Source of the DNA: Arthrobacter sp. ERGS1:01
GTDB lineage: Bacteria; Actinomycetota; Actinomycetes; Actinomycetales; Micrococcaceae
Length of the DNA stretch: 64,000 nucleotides
Assembly: GCF_001281315.1 (NCBI RefSeq)
Contig: NZ_CP012479.1
Location: 3,224,001-3,288,000 of the forward strand
Direction of reading: 5' to 3'
The position numbers were made by a program, and so were the translations under genes. A model generated the notes under the pieces. The model made no database searches. It was not told the origin of the DNA and was given only the letters and a program-made list of their open reading frames with translations. The first letter of the stretch is position 1. Every line of letters begins with the position of its first letter. This document shows positions 48,249-63,153 of the stretch, piece after piece.

Positions 48249-50363
48249 CTATTCGCCGCGGGCCTTCTGGATGATCTCGTCGGCTACTGCCTTCGGGACC
48301 TCAGAGTAGCTGTCGAACTTCATCGAGTACACGGCACGACCCTGGGTCTTGGACCGCAGGTCACCGATGTAGCCGAACATGCCGGACAGGGGAACCAGGG
48401 CCTTGATGACCTTGACGCCGCTTGCGTCCTCCATGGACTGCATCTGACCACGACGGGAGTTGATGTCACCGATAACTTCACCCATGTATTCCTCAGGGGT
48501 GCGGACTTCAACTTCCATCAACGGTTCGAGCAGAACCGGGTTGGCCATCCGAGCGGCTTCCTTGAACGCCATGCGACCGGCGATCTTGAAGGCCATTTCG
48601 GAAGAGTCAACATCGTGGGACGCACCGTCAAGCAGCGTGGCCTTGATGCCAACCATCGGGTAACCGGCCAGCACGCCGTCAGGCAGTGCGGACTGGATGC
48701 CCTGGTCAACGCTGGGGATGTATTCGCGAGGAACACGGCCACCGGTAACCTTGTTGTCGAACTCGTACATTGCACCTTCGGCAGTATCCAGGGGCTCAAT
48801 GGCGATCTGGATCTTAGCGAACTGACCTGAACCACCGGTCTGCTTCTTGTGCGTGTAGTCGTGCTTGGCTACGCCACGCTTGATGGTTTCGCGGTACGCA
48901 ACCTGCGGCTTGCCAACGTTGGCTTCAACGTTGAATTCGCGACGCATGCGGTCCACCAGGATGTCCAGGTGGAGCTCGCCCATGCCGCCAATTTCGGTCT
49001 GGCCGGTGTCCTCGTTGAGGTTGACGGTGAACGTCGGGTCCTCAGCGGAGAGCTTCTGGATAGCCGTGGACAGCTTCTCCTGGTCACCCTTGGTCTTCGG
49101 CTCAATGGCAACGAAGATCACGGGCTCGGGGAAGGTCATCGACTCGAGAACGATCGGGTTGGCCGGATCGCACAAGGTGTCACCGGTGGTGGTGTCCTTG
49201 AGGCCGATCACTGCGTAGATGTGACCTGCGTGGATCTCATCTACGGGCATTTCCTTGTTGGCGTGCATCTGGAAGAGCTTGCCAATACGTTCCTTCTTCT
49301 GCTTCGTGGAGTTCAGCAGCTGCGTACCGGAAGTTACCTTGCCGGAGTACACGCGGATGAAGTTCAACTGGCCGAAGAACGGGTGCGTTGCGATCTTGAA
49401 AGCCAAAGCCGAGAACGGCTCGGTTTCGCTCGGCTCGCGCTTGATCTCGATGGACTCGTCGCGGGGATCGTGACCGATCATCGCTCCAACGTCCAAGGGG
49501 TTCGGCAGGAAGTCGATAACGGCGTCGAGCATGGGCTGCACGCCGCGGTTCTTGAATGCGGAACCACAGAAGACCGGGTAGATCTCGGAGTTGACCGTCA
49601 GCTTGCGGATGCCGGCCTTCAGTTCCTCGATGGAAGGCTCTTCGCCCTCGAGGTACTTCTCCATGAGTTCTTCGGAGGACTCGGCGGCAGCCTCAACGAG
49701 GGCCGCACGGTACTCTTCAGCCTTTTCCTGAAGATCAGCGGGGATCTCCTGGACTTCGTAGGCGGCACCCATGGTGACGTCACCCTTTGAGTCACCGGCC
49801 CAGACGAAGGCCTTCATGGTGAGCAGGTCGACGACGCCGATGAATTCGCTCTCGACGCCGATCGGCAGCTGCATGACCAACGGCTTGGCACCCAAGCGGT
49901 TGATGATGGTGTCTACGGTGAAGTAGAAGTCAGCACCGAGCTTGTCCATCTTGTTGACGAAGCAGATACGCGGAACGTTGTACTTGTCAGCCTGACGCCA
50001 AACGGTCTCGGACTGGGGCTCAACACCCTCCTTGCCATCAAAGACGGCTACGGCGCCATCGAGCACACGCAGGGAGCGCTCAACCTCAACCGTGAAGTCA
50101 ACGTGGCCAGGGGTGTCGATGATGTTGATCTGGTTCTTGTTCCAGAAGCAGGTCACGGCGGCAGACGTGATGGTGATGCCGCGTTCCTTTTCCTGCTCCA
50201 TCCAGTCAGTCGTCGAAGCACCGTCGTGCGTTTCGCCGATCTTGTGGTTCACACCCGTGTAGAACAGGATGCGCTCAGTCGTAGTGGTCTTGCCAGCATC
50301 GATGTGGGCCATGATGCCGATGTTGCGGACCTTGTTAAGGTCGGTAAGCACGTCCTGTGCCAC
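48249..50363 (-). CDS. fusA: Elongation factor G
   Basis: Translocation GTPase, 704 aa with five domains. [20 protein letters not shown] (G1), [20 protein letters not shown] (G3) and NKMDK (G4) are in domain I; domain IV contains [11 protein letters not shown] and [15 protein letters not shown]. The start is GTG 50363. It follows rpsG by 73 bp in the standard str order. Positions linked to fusidic-acid resistance were not examined residue by residue. Confidence 0.98.
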   Translation of the reverse strand: MAQDVLTDLNKVRNIGIMAHIDAGKTTTTERILFYTGVNHKIGETHDGASTTDWMEQEKERGITITSAAVTCFWNKNQINIIDTPGHVDFTVEVERSLRVLDGAVAVFDGKEGVEPQSETVWRQADKYNVPRICFVNKMDKLGADFYFTVDTIINRLGAKPLVMQLPIGVESEFIGVVDLLTMKAFVWAGDSKGDVTMGAAYEVQEIPADLQEKAEEYRAALVEAAAESSEELMEKYLEGEEPSIEELKAGIRKLTVNSEIYPVFCGSAFKNRGVQPMLDAVIDFLPNPLDVGAMIGHDPRDESIEIKREPSETEPFSALAFKIATHPFFGQLNFIRVYSGKVTSGTQLLNSTKQKKERIGKLFQMHANKEMPVDEIHAGHIYAVIGLKDTTTGDTLCDPANPIVLESMTFPEPVIFVAIEPKTKGDQEKLSTAIQKLSAEDPTFTVNLNEDTGQTEIGGMGELHLDILVDRMRREFNVEANVGKPQVAYRETIKRGVAKHDYTHKKQTGGSGQFAKIQIAIEPLDTAEGAMYEFDNKVTGGRVPREYIPSVDQGIQSALPDGVLAGYPMVGIKATLLDGASHDVDSSEMAFKIAGRMAFKEAARMANPVLLEPLMEVEVRTPEEYMGEVIGDINSRRGQMQSMEDASGVKVIKALVPLSGMFGYIGDLRSKTQGRAVYSMKFDSYSEVPKAVADEIIQKARGE

Positions 50364-50436
50364 GTTTTCTCCCTTTTCTAGAGAAGAGCGGTCGACCGCT
50401 CGGCGGGTTCACCGCCGAGCGATCGTAAGGCTCTAG

Positions 50437-50907
50437 TTACCAGCGGTAATGGGCGAAGGCCTTGTTGGACTCGGCCATCTTGTGGGTGTCTTCGCGACGC
50501 TTGACAGCGGCACCGAGGCCGTTGGAGGCATCCAGAACTTCGTTGCGCAGACGCTCGGTCATGGTCTTCTCGCGGCGAGCCTTCGAGTAACCAACCAACC
50601 AGCGCAGGGCCAGAGCAGTCTGACGGCCCGGCTTGACCTCAACCGGAACCTGGTAGGTGGCGCCACCAACACGGCGGGACTTCACCTCGAGGCTCGGCTT
50701 GATGTTTTCCATGGCCTTCTTCAGAGCAGCAACGGGATCGCCGCCGGTCTTTTCGCGTACACCCTCGAGTGCGCCGTAAACGATGCGCTCTGCGGTGGAC
50801 TTCTTACCGTCAACGAGGACCTTGTTGATCAGCTGAGTGACCAACGGGGAGCCGTATACGGGATCTACAACTAGCGGCCGCTTGGGGGCCGGACCCTTGC
50901 GAGGCAT
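50437..50907 (-). CDS. rpsG: 30S ribosomal protein S7
   Basis: Primary 16S-binding protein of the 30S head, 156 aa. [20 protein letters not shown] fixes the start at ATG 50907, with GGAGAAG about 8 nt upstream, dropping a 43-codon extension that lies in rps[21 protein letters not shown] and [15 protein letters not shown] are diagnostic. One base separates it from the rpsL stop. Confidence 0.98.
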   Translation of the reverse strand: MPRKGPAPKRPLVVDPVYGSPLVTQLINKVLVDGKKSTAERIVYGALEGVREKTGGDPVAALKKAMENIKPSLEVKSRRVGGATYQVPVEVKPGRQTALALRWLVGYSKARREKTMTERLRNEVLDASNGLGAAVKRREDTHKMAESNKAFAHYRW

Positions 50908-50908
50908 A

Positions 50909-51283
50909 TTACTTCTTCTCCATCTTTGCACCGTAGCGGCTGCGAGCCTGCTTGCGGTTCTTAACGCCCTGGGTATCCAATGCGCCACGGACGATCTTGT
51001 AACGAACACCGGGAAGGTCCTTAACACGGCCTCCACGAACGAGCACGATGGAGTGCTCCTGGAGGTTGTGGCCTACACCGGGGATGTAAGCGGTAACTTC
51101 CACGCCACCGTTAAGGCGCACGCGGGCAACCTTACGCAGAGCCGAGTTCGGCTTCTTCGGGGTGGTGGTGTAAACGCGCGTGCAAACGCCGCGACGCATG
51201 GGGCTGCCCTTCAATGCGGGAGCCTTGGTCTTTGTGACCTTGGGTGTCCGGCCCTTGCGGACCAGCTGGTTAATCGTAGGCAC
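50909..51283 (-). CDS. rpsL: 30S ribosomal protein S12
   Basis: Decoding-centre protein, 124 aa. [20 protein letters not shown] and the loops [16 protein letters not shown] and [20 protein letters not shown] are conserved. The two lysines most often altered in streptomycin-resistant strains (in PKKPNSA and GRVKDLPG) are unaltered. First gene of the rpsL-rpsG-fusA-tuf operon. Confidence 0.98.
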   Translation of the reverse strand: MPTINQLVRKGRTPKVTKTKAPALKGSPMRRGVCTRVYTTTPKKPNSALRKVARVRLNGGVEVTAYIPGVGHNLQEHSIVLVRGGRVKDLPGVRYKIVRGALDTQGVKNRKQARSRYGAKMEKK

Positions 51284-51686
51284 TTTCGTGTTCTCCGTTG
51301 TTTTCTCGAGATGCTTCTCGTGTCGCTTTCCCCGGCCAACAATGCGCCGCGGAAGAGCCTTTTACTGGTAGTCGCAGACTTGGCGACTTCACAGCGCCTA
51401 GGCATGCAAAAATGTGGCATTCGCTGTACAAGAACCGTACAACCCGGACCCGTAGTCACTTTTACCGCCTAAGCGCCAAATGTGATTACTCTTATCCACT
51501 GCCACACTAACAATTAGCTACTACGTTACCACGGTGCGGCACCTTGCACCGAATCGTGCCCCAAACCCCTTGACAGGACGGGGCCCCGGGCGCAATCTCT
51601 AAGTACTCCACGCCGTGCGGACACCCCGCCGGTCTCCGCCCAGCACCCCTATGTGGAGCGGTACACAGGCAAAGCTCAGGTGCGTC
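51284..51686. promoter_or_regulatory. Divergent region between rpsL and patatin-like gene
   Basis: 403 bp without a gene. It must hold the str-operon promoter on the minus strand and the lipase promoter on the plus strand. TTGTACAGCGAATG on the minus strand near 51430 is a possible -35 area, but no convincing pair was found. Bases 51480-51540 are AT-richer than the surroundings. No strong inverted repeat was noticed. Confidence 0.5.
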
Positions 51687-52679
51687 ATGGCCGATGCAGA
51701 TCTAGTTCTTGAAGGCGGCGGAGTCAAAGGCTCCGGTTTGGTGGGCGCGGTAACGGCCCTCACCGAACACAGCGATCCCTATGAATTCCACCGAATTGCC
51801 GGCACGTCCGCCGGCGCCATCGTGGCAGGTTTCCTCGCCTCCGGCATCTCCGCCGGCCAGGTGAAGGACATCATGGACCAGCTGGACTTTTCCCGGTTCG
51901 AGGACCGGGCCGGGCTCCTCAAGCACGTCCCCGGACTGGACGACGTCTCGGGACTGCTCATCCATGAGGGCCTGTTCGCCGGTGAGTTCATGCACACCTG
52001 GATTTCGGCAACCATGGCCGCCCACGGCATCCACACCTGGGGGGACCTGAAGGACGACGACCCCGGGAGCGCACTGCCCCCGGAACAGCAGTACCGGTTG
52101 GTGGTGATTGTCTCCGACGTCTCACGCGGCTTGATGCTGCGCCTGCCCTGGGACTACAAGCCGCTCCTTGGCATCGACCCGGACAAGATCCCGGTGGCCG
52201 ACGCCATCAGGGCTTCGGCGTCCATTCCGTTCTTCTTCCGGCCCTGGCAGATGCCCGCAGATTCCGCGGTCACAAGCCACGACCACATTGTGTGCGTCGA
52301 CGGCGGGCTGCTTTCGAACTATCCGCTGTCCATCTTCGACCGGCAGGACGGCAAGGACTCCCGCTGGCCCACCCTGGGCGTGAAGCTCTCCGGGCAAACC
52401 ACCATCCGCACGGATGATTGGAGCCCGGACAGCGACAACCTCGCCCTTGCCAAGTCGTTGCTCGGCACCATGATGAGCGCCCACGACAGCGCCTACGTGG
52501 ACGATCCGCAAGCAACCTCGCGCACCATCTTCGTGGACACCTCCCCGTACCAGGCAACGGACTTCCACCTCACCCCCGCCGACAAGACAACCTTGTTCAC
52601 CAAGGGTGTGGGCAGCGGCAACAAGTTCCTGACCACCTGGGACTGGGCGAAGTGGAAGAGCGGCGACTTCAACCTCTAA
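51687..52679 (+). CDS. Patatin-like phospholipase
   Basis: A 330-aa acyl hydrolase with the Ser-Asp dyad of the patatin/RssA family. The oxyanion motif GGGVKGSG is at residues 10-17, the nucleophile elbow GTSAG contains Ser41, and the Asp is Asp205 in CVDGGLLSNYP. There is no signal peptide or membrane segment, so it should be cytoplasmic or membrane-peripheral. ATG 51687 is chosen because the family core starts at DADLVLEGGG; the open frame continues upstream. It stands alone on the plus strand between rpoC and rpsL. Substrate and role (lipid turnover) are inferred. Confidence 0.9.
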   Translation: MADADLVLEGGGVKGSGLVGAVTALTEHSDPYEFHRIAGTSAGAIVAGFLASGISAGQVKDIMDQLDFSRFEDRAGLLKHVPGLDDVSGLLIHEGLFAGEFMHTWISATMAAHGIHTWGDLKDDDPGSALPPEQQYRLVVIVSDVSRGLMLRLPWDYKPLLGIDPDKIPVADAIRASASIPFFFRPWQMPADSAVTSHDHIVCVDGGLLSNYPLSIFDRQDGKDSRWPTLGVKLSGQTTIRTDDWSPDSDNLALAKSLLGTMMSAHDSAYVDDPQATSRTIFVDTSPYQATDFHLTPADKTTLFTKGVGSGNKFLTTWDWAKWKSGDFNL

Positions 52680-52700
52680 CCCGTCAATGGGAGTTAAAGC

Positions 52701-52749
52701 ACGACGGCGGTTGGTGGGCTTCACAAGGAAGCTCACCAACCGCCGTCGT
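52701..52749. terminator. Bidirectional terminator, 21-bp stem
   Basis: Bases 52701-52721 pair with 52729-52749 with one mismatch (loop CACAAGG). It lies between the convergent patatin-like gene and rpoC. Confidence 0.8.
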
Positions 52750-52750
52750 C

Positions 52751-52794
52751 GGTCTCGACAGGCTCGACCACCGCTGGTCGGGCCTGTCGAGACC
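52751..52794. repeat. REP-like palindrome
   Basis: GGTCTCGACAGGCTCGACCA (52751-52770) pairs with its complement at 52775-52794 with one wobble, loop CCGC. The core GGTCTCGACAGGCTCGACCA resembles a dispersed palindrome often seen between genes of Micrococcales. It stands head-to-tail with the preceding terminator, 10 bp from the rpoC stop. Confidence 0.75.
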
Positions 52795-52803
52795 TATCAG
52801 CTA

Positions 52804-56706
<3,903 letters not shown>

Positions 56707-56810
56707 ATGGGTCCTGTTCTCTCTAATTCTCTAAAGTCTGAATGTCTAGGCGGGTACGGGAGGAAGTGAAGGTTCGACGGCGGCAGGCGGGCCACCGCCG
56801 TCGAACGCCC

Positions 56811-59800
56811 CTAAACTTCTTCGACAGAGTTCGGCTCGGCCCGTGACAGGTCGATGCCCAGCTCCTCCGCGGCCCGGAAGACTTCTTCATCCGAGTCACG
56901 CATCTCAATCGTCGTTCCGTCGGTGGAAAGCACTTCCACGTTCAGGCACAGCGACTGCATTTCCTTGATGAGAACCTTGAAGGACTCGGGGATGCCCGGC
57001 TCCGGGATGTTCTCGCCCTTGACGATCGCCTCGTAGACCTTCACGCGACCGTGAATGTCATCGGACTTGATCGTGAGCAGTTCCTGCAGGGTGTACGCGG
57101 CGCCATAGGCTTCCAGCGCCCAAACTTCCATTTCACCGAAGCGCTGGCCACCGAACTGGGCCTTACCACCCAGGGGCTGCTGCGTGATCATGGAGTACGG
57201 GCCCGTGGAGCGGGCGTGAATCTTGTCGTCCACCAAGTGGTGGAGCTTCAAGATGTACATGTAACCCACGGAGACCGGGTCCGGGAACGGCTCGCCGGAG
57301 CGGCCGTCGAACAGACGGGTCTTTCCGGAGGAGTCGATCAGGCGGTCACCGTCACGAGTGACGTTGGTGGAATCGAGCAGACCTGTGATTTCCTCGTCGC
57401 GGGCACCGTCGAACACGGGGGTCGCAACCTTGGTCTGGCCGATTTCACGCGGCAGGTTGGGCAGGTTCTTGATCCAGTCAGGCTCACCCTCAACCTTCCA
57501 GCCGGTCTTGGCAGCCCACCCGAGGTGGATTTCCAGGACCTGGCCGACGTTCATTCGACCGGGCACACCCAGCGGGTTCAGCACGATGTCGACGGGGGTA
57601 CCGTCGGCAAGGAACGGCATGTCCTCGATCGGCAGGATCTTGGAGATGACACCCTTGTTACCGTGACGTCCGGCCAGCTTGTCACCATCGGTGATCTTGC
57701 GCTTGTTGGCCACGTACACGCGAACCAGCTGGTTCACTCCGGGGGGCAGGTCGTCGTCGGAGTCGCGATCGAAGACGCGAACGCCGATGACCGTTCCGGA
57801 CTCGCCATGGGGAACCTTCAGGGAAGTGTCGCGAACTTCGCGGCTCTTCTCGCCGAAGATGGCGCGCAGCAGGCGCTCCTCCGGGGTCAGCTCGGTCTCG
57901 CCCTTGGGCGTGACCTTACCAACCAGGATGTCGCCGGCTTCAACCTCGGCACCGATGTGGATGATGCCGCGCTCGTCCAGGCCTGCCAGGATTTCCTCGG
58001 AAACGTTCGGGATGTCCCGGGTGATTTCCTCGGCGCCAAGCTTGGTGTCGCGGGCGTCGATCTCGTGCTCTTCGATGTGGATCGAGGAGAGCACGTCTTC
58101 GGCAACGATGCGCTGCGAAAGGATGATCGCATCCTCGTAGTTGTGGCCTTCCCAGGACATGAACGCCACGAGGAGGTTCTTGCCCAGGGCGAGCTCGCCC
58201 ATGTCCGTTGCCGGACCGTCGGCGATGATGCCGCCAACTTCCAGACGCTGACCCTCGGAGGCCAGGACGCGCTGGTTGTAGGCGGTGCCCTGGTTTGAAC
58301 GCTGGTACTTGGCGATCGGGTAGTTGGTCTCGGTGCCGTCGTCGTTCAACATCACAACAATGTCGGCGGAAACTTCCGAAACCACACCGGCCTTCTTCGC
58401 GATGACAACGTCACCGGCGTCGACTGCCGTGGGGCGCTCCATGCCGGTACCCACGAACGGGGCCTCGGACTGGACCAGCGGCACGGCCTGGCGCTGCATG
58501 TTCGCACCCATGAGGGCGCGGTTGGCGTCATCGTGCTCAAGGAACGGGATCAGGGCGGTTGCCACGGACACCATCTGGCGCGGGGAAACGTCCATGTACT
58601 CGACCTCGTCGGCCGGGATCAGGACGGGCTCGCCGCCACCACCGCGCTGGCGGACCAGGACGGTTTCTTCGGTGAAGTGGTTGTCGTTATCCAGCGGCGC
58701 GTTGGCCTGTGCGATAACAACGTCGACCTCGTCGTCGGCCGTCAGGTAATCAACCTGGTCGGTGACGACGCCGCCCTTGACGCGGCGGTACGGGGTCTCG
58801 ATGAACCCGAACGGATTGATCCGGCCGTAGGACGCCAAGGAACCGATCAGACCAATGTTCGGGCCTTCAGGGGTTTCAATGGGGCACATGCGGCCGTAGT
58901 GGGACGGGTGAACGTCTCGAACTTCCATGCCTGCGCGGTCACGGGAGAGACCACCCGGGCCCAGCGCGGAAAGACGACGCTTGTGCGTCAAACCGGCCAG
59001 CGGGTTGTTCTGGTCCATGAACTGCGAGAGCTGGGAGGTTCCGAAGAACTCCTTGATCGCGGCAACCACGGGGCGAATGTTGATCAGCGTCTGCGGCGTG
59101 ATGGCCTCGACGTCCTGGGTCGTCATACGCTCGCGGACAACGCGCTCCATGCGGGACAGGCCCGTGCGGACCTGGTTCTCGATGAGCTCGCCGACGGCGC
59201 GGATGCGGCGGTTGCCGAAGTGGTCGATGTCGTCGACGTCGACACGCAGGTCAACCTCGGCGCCGTCGCGCTGGCCCTTGGTGGTCTTGCCACCGGCGTG
59301 CAAGGTGACCAGGTACTTGATCATGGCGACGATGTCATCGACGCTGAGCACGGAGGATTCCGGGTTGCTCAACGGCATGTCGATGCCCAGCTTGCGGTTG
59401 ATCTTGTAACGGCCAACCTTGGCGAGGTCGTAGCGCTTGGAGTTGAAGTACAGGTTGTTCAGCAGCGCGTCGGCGGCGTCAACCGTCGGCGGCTCGCCCG
59501 GGCGCAGCTTGCGGTAGATGTCCAGCAGCGCGTCTTCGCGACCGGTGGTGGCATCCTTTTCCAGCGTGGCACGGATGGAGTCGAACTCGCCGAACTCCTC
59601 CAGGATCTGGCCTTCGGTCCAGCCGAGGGCCTTCAACAGTACGGTGACGGACTGCTTGCGCTTGCGGTCGAGGCGGACGCCGACCTGGTCGCGCTTGTCA
59701 ATCTCCAGCTCGAACCATGCACCACGGGAGGGGATGATCTTGGCGGTGAAGATTTCCTTGTCGCTGGTCTTGTCAGCGGTGCGCTCAAAGTAAGCACCCG

Positions 59801-60329
59801 GTGAACGGACCAGCTGGGAAACAACGACACGCTCGGTGCCGTTGATGACGAACGTACCCTTGTCGGTCATGAGCGGGAAATCGCCCATGAACACGGTCTG
59901 TTGCTTGATTTCGCCCGTGAGGTTGTTCATGAACTCGGCCTTGACGTACAGCGGCGCGGCGTACGTGGCGTCGCGGTCCTTGCATTCGTCAACGGTGAAT
60001 TTGGGATCGGCGAACTCCGGTTCCGTGAAGGACAGGGACATGGTGCCCTGGAAGTCCTCAATCGGGGAGATCTCTTCGAAGATGTCAGACAGACCGGAGG
60101 TTACGGCCACACTGTCATCGCCGGCATCCACGGCGGTCTGCATGCGCGACTGCCAGCGTCCGTTGCCGACGAGCCAGTCAAAGCTCTCGGTCTGGAGTGC
60201 AAGCAGATTCGGCACGTCAAGCGGCTCGTGAATCTTGGCGAATGAGATGCGACTCTTCGCACCGTCGGTGCTGTTTGAATCGATAGCGGTTGCAGCGTTA
60301 TTTACATTAGAGGTGCTCGAGGCGACCAA
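56811..60329 (-). CDS. rpoB: RNA polymerase beta subunit
   Basis: 1172-aa catalytic subunit. The start is set at TTG 60329 ([10 protein letters not shown]), with AAGGA 6 nt upstream; a GTG five codons earlier is less likely. The rifampicin region reads [20 protein letters not shown] then [11 protein letters not shown], with the Asp, His and Ser positions most often mutated in resistant strains all wild-type. [20 protein letters not shown] and [20 protein letters not shown] are conserved C-terminal blocks. Confidence 0.99.
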   Translation of the reverse strand: MVASSTSNVNNAATAIDSNSTDGAKSRISFAKIHEPLDVPNLLALQTESFDWLVGNGRWQSRMQTAVDAGDDSVAVTSGLSDIFEEISPIEDFQGTMSLSFTEPEFADPKFTVDECKDRDATYAAPLYVKAEFMNNLTGEIKQQTVFMGDFPLMTDKGTFVINGTERVVVSQLVRSPGAYFERTADKTSDKEIFTAKIIPSRGAWFELEIDKRDQVGVRLDRKRKQSVTVLLKALGWTEGQILEEFGEFDSIRATLEKDATTGREDALLDIYRKLRPGEPPTVDAADALLNNLYFNSKRYDLAKVGRYKINRKLGIDMPLSNPESSVLSVDDIVAMIKYLVTLHAGGKTTKGQRDGAEVDLRVDVDDIDHFGNRRIRAVGELIENQVRTGLSRMERVVRERMTTQDVEAITPQTLINIRPVVAAIKEFFGTSQLSQFMDQNNPLAGLTHKRRLSALGPGGLSRDRAGMEVRDVHPSHYGRMCPIETPEGPNIGLIGSLASYGRINPFGFIETPYRRVKGGVVTDQVDYLTADDEVDVVIAQANAPLDNDNHFTEETVLVRQRGGGGEPVLIPADEVEYMDVSPRQMVSVATALIPFLEHDDANRALMGANMQRQAVPLVQSEAPFVGTGMERPTAVDAGDVVIAKKAGVVSEVSADIVVMLNDDGTETNYPIAKYQRSNQGTAYNQRVLASEGQRLEVGGIIADGPATDMGELALGKNLLVAFMSWEGHNYEDAIILSQRIVAEDVLSSIHIEEHEIDARDTKLGAEEITRDIPNVSEEILAGLDERGIIHIGAEVEAGDILVGKVTPKGETELTPEERLLRAIFGEKSREVRDTSLKVPHGESGTVIGVRVFDRDSDDDLPPGVNQLVRVYVANKRKITDGDKLAGRHGNKGVISKILPIEDMPFLADGTPVDIVLNPLGVPGRMNVGQVLEIHLGWAAKTGWKVEGEPDWIKNLPNLPREIGQTKVATPVFDGARDEEITGLLDSTNVTRDGDRLIDSSGKTRLFDGRSGEPFPDPVSVGYMYILKLHHLVDDKIHARSTGPYSMITQQPLGGKAQFGGQRFGEMEVWALEAYGAAYTLQELLTIKSDDIHGRVKVYEAIVKGENIPEPGIPESFKVLIKEMQSLCLNVEVLSTDGTTIEMRDSDEEVFRAAEELGIDLSRAEPNSVEEV

Positions 60330-60743
60330 GAGGGATCCTTCCACAGACCTGCAGGCTTGTTCTTGTGAACCCTCACCCGTTTCACCGCCTGGTCATCAAA
60401 CCAAGGGGAACGCCGGCCAAAAATTGTTCAAACGTGCATCGTTCGGAAGGCCGGGCCAACCGCTGATGTACGTTGTCCCAACTCTTGTCCTAAGCAAAGC
60501 CCACCGCTATATGAAGGCTGAAGGTTAAGAGGGATACGCAAAGAACTACATTACAGGCAATAGGCGTGCGTGTCTACCCCAGGAAACGAAAATGCGCAAG
60601 TGTGGATGTTCCGCTGCTCACAGTGCGGGCGTGGCGGTGCCGGTTTGGGCGGAAATTTCCGTCCATCTCCTACTGTTAGAACTTATAGAGACCAGCATGG
60701 GTCAACGGTGAACCGTGCTGACGTACGTAAGGAGCGCCTTGCC
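60330..60743. promoter_or_regulatory. Divergent promoter region, rpoB and thiolase
   Basis: 414 bp with no credible gene. On the minus strand TTGCCT (near 60552) with TATCCC 18 bp on is a weak promoter candidate for rpoB, giving a leader of about 190 nt. On the plus strand AAGGAG (60729-60734) precedes the thiolase ATG. The open frame upstream of the thiolase (from 60570) is not supported by similarity. Confidence 0.45.
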
Positions 60744-61943
60744 ATGACGGCACAAGCAAACGATGTGGTTATTCTCGCCGGGGCCCGCACGCCCCAGGGC
60801 CGGCTCAACGGGCAGTTGGCGAGTTTCACCGCCGTCGAACTGGGAGCCAAGGCCATCGCCGCCGCACTGACCCGCTCCGGGGTTCCGGCGTCGGAGGTCA
60901 ACTACGTGATCATGGGCCAGGTGCTCCAGGCCGGGGCCGGCCAGAATCCCGCCCGGCAGAGCGCCGTGAGCGCCGGGATCGGCTGGAACGTGCCCTCCGT
61001 GACCATCAACAAGGTCTGCCTCTCCGGCCTGACCGCCGTGATCGACGCCGCCCGGATGCTGCGCAGCGGGGACGCCACTGTGGTGGTGGCCGGCGGGCAG
61101 GAATCCATGACCCGCGCCCCGCACCTGCTGCCGGGTTCGCGCCAGGGCTGGTCCTACGGCGCCGTGCAGGCCCTGGACGCGGCCGCCCACGACGGCCTGA
61201 CGGATGCCTTCGACGGTGAGTCCATGGGGCTGTCGACCGAACGCGGCAACATCCGCCTGAGCATCAGCCGGATCTCCCAGGACGAAGTGGCCGCGGCCTC
61301 CCACCAGCGTGCCGCCGCGGCTGTTGCGGCCGGGGTGTTCGACGACGAGATCGCCCCCGTCACGCTGGTCCAACGCAAGGGCGACGACCTGGTTTTGACC
61401 GGTGATGAGGGCATCCGCGCCAACACCACGGTGGAGACCCTGGCCCCGCTGCGGCCGGCATTCTCCGCCGACGGCGCCATCACCGCCGGCAACTCCTCCC
61501 CCTTGTCCGACGGCGCGGCCGCCATGGTGCTGACCACGCGCGCCTACGCCGAGGCCCACGATCTGCCCTGGCTGGCCGTTGTGGGCGCCCCGGGACAGGT
61601 GGCAGGCCCCGACAACTCCCTGCATTCCCAGCCCTCCCACGCGATCCAAAGCGCGCTGGACAAAGCCGGCTGGACCACGGACGACCTCGACTTCCTTGAA
61701 ATCAACGAGGCCTTCGGCTCGGTGGTGGTGCAGTCCCTGCGCGATCTCGACGTGCCGCTGGAAAAGTGCAATATCCACGGCGGCGCCGTAGCACTGGGCC
61801 ACCCGATCGGCGCCTCCGGCACCCGGCTGGCGCTGCACGCCGCCCTTGAACTCTCCCGCAGGGGCTCCGGCAAGGCCGCCGTGGCGCTCTGCGGCGGTGG
61901 CGGCCAGGGCGAGGCGTTGCTCCTGTTCCGGGACGCGAAGTGA
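60744..61943 (+). CDS. Acetyl-CoA C-acetyltransferase (thiolase)
   Basis: A 399-aa thiolase that condenses or cleaves acyl-CoA units. The catalytic residues are in canonical places: Cys92 in TINKVCLSG, His353 in GGAVALGHPIGASG and Cys383 in ALCGGGGQG. NEAFGSVVV is the usual NEAF motif. ATG 60744 has AAGGAG 9 nt upstream and gives the standard length. It overlaps ybaK by 4 bp. Biosynthetic (acetoacetyl-CoA) versus degradative use cannot be decided, as no other fatty-acid gene is adjacent. Confidence 0.95.
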   Translation: MTAQANDVVILAGARTPQGRLNGQLASFTAVELGAKAIAAALTRSGVPASEVNYVIMGQVLQAGAGQNPARQSAVSAGIGWNVPSVTINKVCLSGLTAVIDAARMLRSGDATVVVAGGQESMTRAPHLLPGSRQGWSYGAVQALDAAAHDGLTDAFDGESMGLSTERGNIRLSISRISQDEVAAASHQRAAAAVAAGVFDDEIAPVTLVQRKGDDLVLTGDEGIRANTTVETLAPLRPAFSADGAITAGNSSPLSDGAAAMVLTTRAYAEAHDLPWLAVVGAPGQVAGPDNSLHSQPSHAIQSALDKAGWTTDDLDFLEINEAFGSVVVQSLRDLDVPLEKCNIHGGAVALGHPIGASGTRLALHAALELSRRGSGKAAVALCGGGGQGEALLLFRDAK

Positions 61944-62419
61944 GCACCGAACCCCAGGGCCACGCCCGGGTCAGCGCGGATGCCGCCGCACGCGGGCTGA
62001 GCGTGGAGATCTTTCCCCGCCCCGCAGCCAACTCGCTGGTGGAGGCCGCCTCCCTCATGGGCATCGAGCCGTCAGACATCGTGAAGTCGCTGGTGGTCAA
62101 GCGCAGCGACGACACTTTCCTGTTTGCCCTGGTGCCCGGCGGCCGGTCCATTTCCTGGCCCAAGTTGCGCGCCGTGGTGGGGGTCAACAAGCTGCAGATG
62201 CCCAAGGCCGACGTCGCCCTGGCCGCCACCGGCTACGAGCGCGGCACCATCACTCCCCTGGGCAGCACCACCGCCTGGCCGCTTTACGTGGACGAGGCGG
62301 TGCTGGGTCGCCGGGTCGCCATGGGTGCGGGCGAGCACGGCTACAGCATGTTCGTCGACGCCGACGCCCTCATCGCCGCCTTCGAAGCCACCGTGGCGGA
62401 CATCTCTGTCCCCGAGTAG
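61940..62419 (+). CDS. ybaK: YbaK/EbsC-family aminoacyl-tRNA deacylase
   Basis: A 159-aa protein of the YbaK/prolyl-tRNA-editing fold, which hydrolyses mischarged tRNA such as Cys-tRNA(Pro). SDIVKSLVVKRSDDTFLFAL, with the conserved Lys, and LGRRVAMGAGEHGYSMFVDA fit the family. The GTG start overlaps the thiolase stop (GTGA). Which mischarged tRNA it edits is not known. Its TAG stop is followed, one base later, by an array of the 32-bp-period repeat. Confidence 0.9.
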   Translation: MSTEPQGHARVSADAAARGLSVEIFPRPAANSLVEAASLMGIEPSDIVKSLVVKRSDDTFLFALVPGGRSISWPKLRAVVGVNKLQMPKADVALAATGYERGTITPLGSTTAWPLYVDEAVLGRRVAMGAGEHGYSMFVDADALIAAFEATVADISVPE

Positions 62420-62420
62420 C

Positions 62421-62620
62421 AACGCCGTATCATCTTTGGCGCTCCCCGGGGCGACGCCGTATCACCTTTGGCGCTGATTTGATGAACGCCGTATCACCTA
62501 GAGATCGCAAGGTGATACGGCGTTCATCGTTTTCCCGCCAAAGGTGATACCGCGTCCGCCGTTTCGGCACCAAAAGTGATACCGCGTCCGGGGGAAGGGC
62601 GCCAAAAGTGATACGGCGTC
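62421..62620. repeat. Bidirectional array of the 32-bp-period repeat
   Basis: Three forward copies start at 62421, 62453 and 62485, and four reverse copies end at 62524, 62556, 62588 and 62620; each set has an exact 32-bp period. The third forward and first reverse copies meet in a perfect 19-bp hairpin (62481-62499 with 62510-62528). Forward copies are sense for ybaK, reverse copies sense for rplL. The whole 200 bp is self-complementary. Confidence 0.92.
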
Positions 62621-62628
62621 GGGACGCA

Positions 62629-62661
62629 AAGAAGCCCCGCACCAAACGGTGCGGGCTTCTT
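62629..62661 (-). terminator. rplL terminator
   Basis: AAGAAGCCCCGCACC (62629-62643) pairs with GGTGCGGGCTTCTT (62648-62661), with one bulge and loop AAAC. On the minus strand it continues TTTGCGTCC. It precedes the repeat array in the direction of rplL transcription. Confidence 0.85.
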
Positions 62662-62677
62662 CGTGAAAAGCGAGAGA

Positions 62678-63052
62678 TTACTTGAGGGTAACCGTGGCGC
62701 CGGCAGCCTCGAGGGCTTCCTTTGCCTTCTCGGCAGCTTCCTTGGTGGCGCCTTCGAGGACAGCCTTGGGAGCGGAGTCAACGACGTCCTTGGCTTCCTT
62801 GAGGCCGAGGGACGTGATGGCGCGCACCTCCTTGATGACTGCAATCTTCTTGTCGCCAGCGGACTCGAGGATAACGTCGAATTCGGTCTGCTCTTCAGCT
62901 TCTTCAGCTGCGGCACCGGCCGGACCGGCAACTGCAACAGCAGCAGCGGTAACTTCGAAGACCTCTTCGAACTTCTTCACGAACTCGGAGAGCTCGATGA
63001 TGGTCAGTTCCTTGAAAGCTTCAATGAGCTCGTCGTTGGTGAGCTTAGCCAT
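62678..63052 (-). CDS. rplL: 50S ribosomal protein L7/L12
   Basis: Stalk protein recruiting GTPase factors, 124 aa, present in several copies per ribosome. The N-terminal dimer domain ([20 protein letters not shown]), an Ala-rich hinge and the C-terminal [20 protein letters not shown] and [15 protein letters not shown] are typical. It follows rplJ by about 100 bp and shares its L10-controlled transcript. Confidence 0.98.
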   Translation of the reverse strand: MAKLTNDELIEAFKELTIIELSEFVKKFEEVFEVTAAAVAVAGPAGAAAEEAEEQTEFDVILESAGDKKIAVIKEVRAITSLGLKEAKDVVDSAPKAVLEGATKEAAEKAKEALEAAGATVTLK

Positions 63053-63153
63053 GGGTGGCGCTCCTTCTGTGTACTTGGCCCGGAGGCCGAATCTTAAAAC
63101 CTAAGCCCTCATGGATTTAGGGAAAAACTACAGGGGACAAGCCCCCATGAGGA

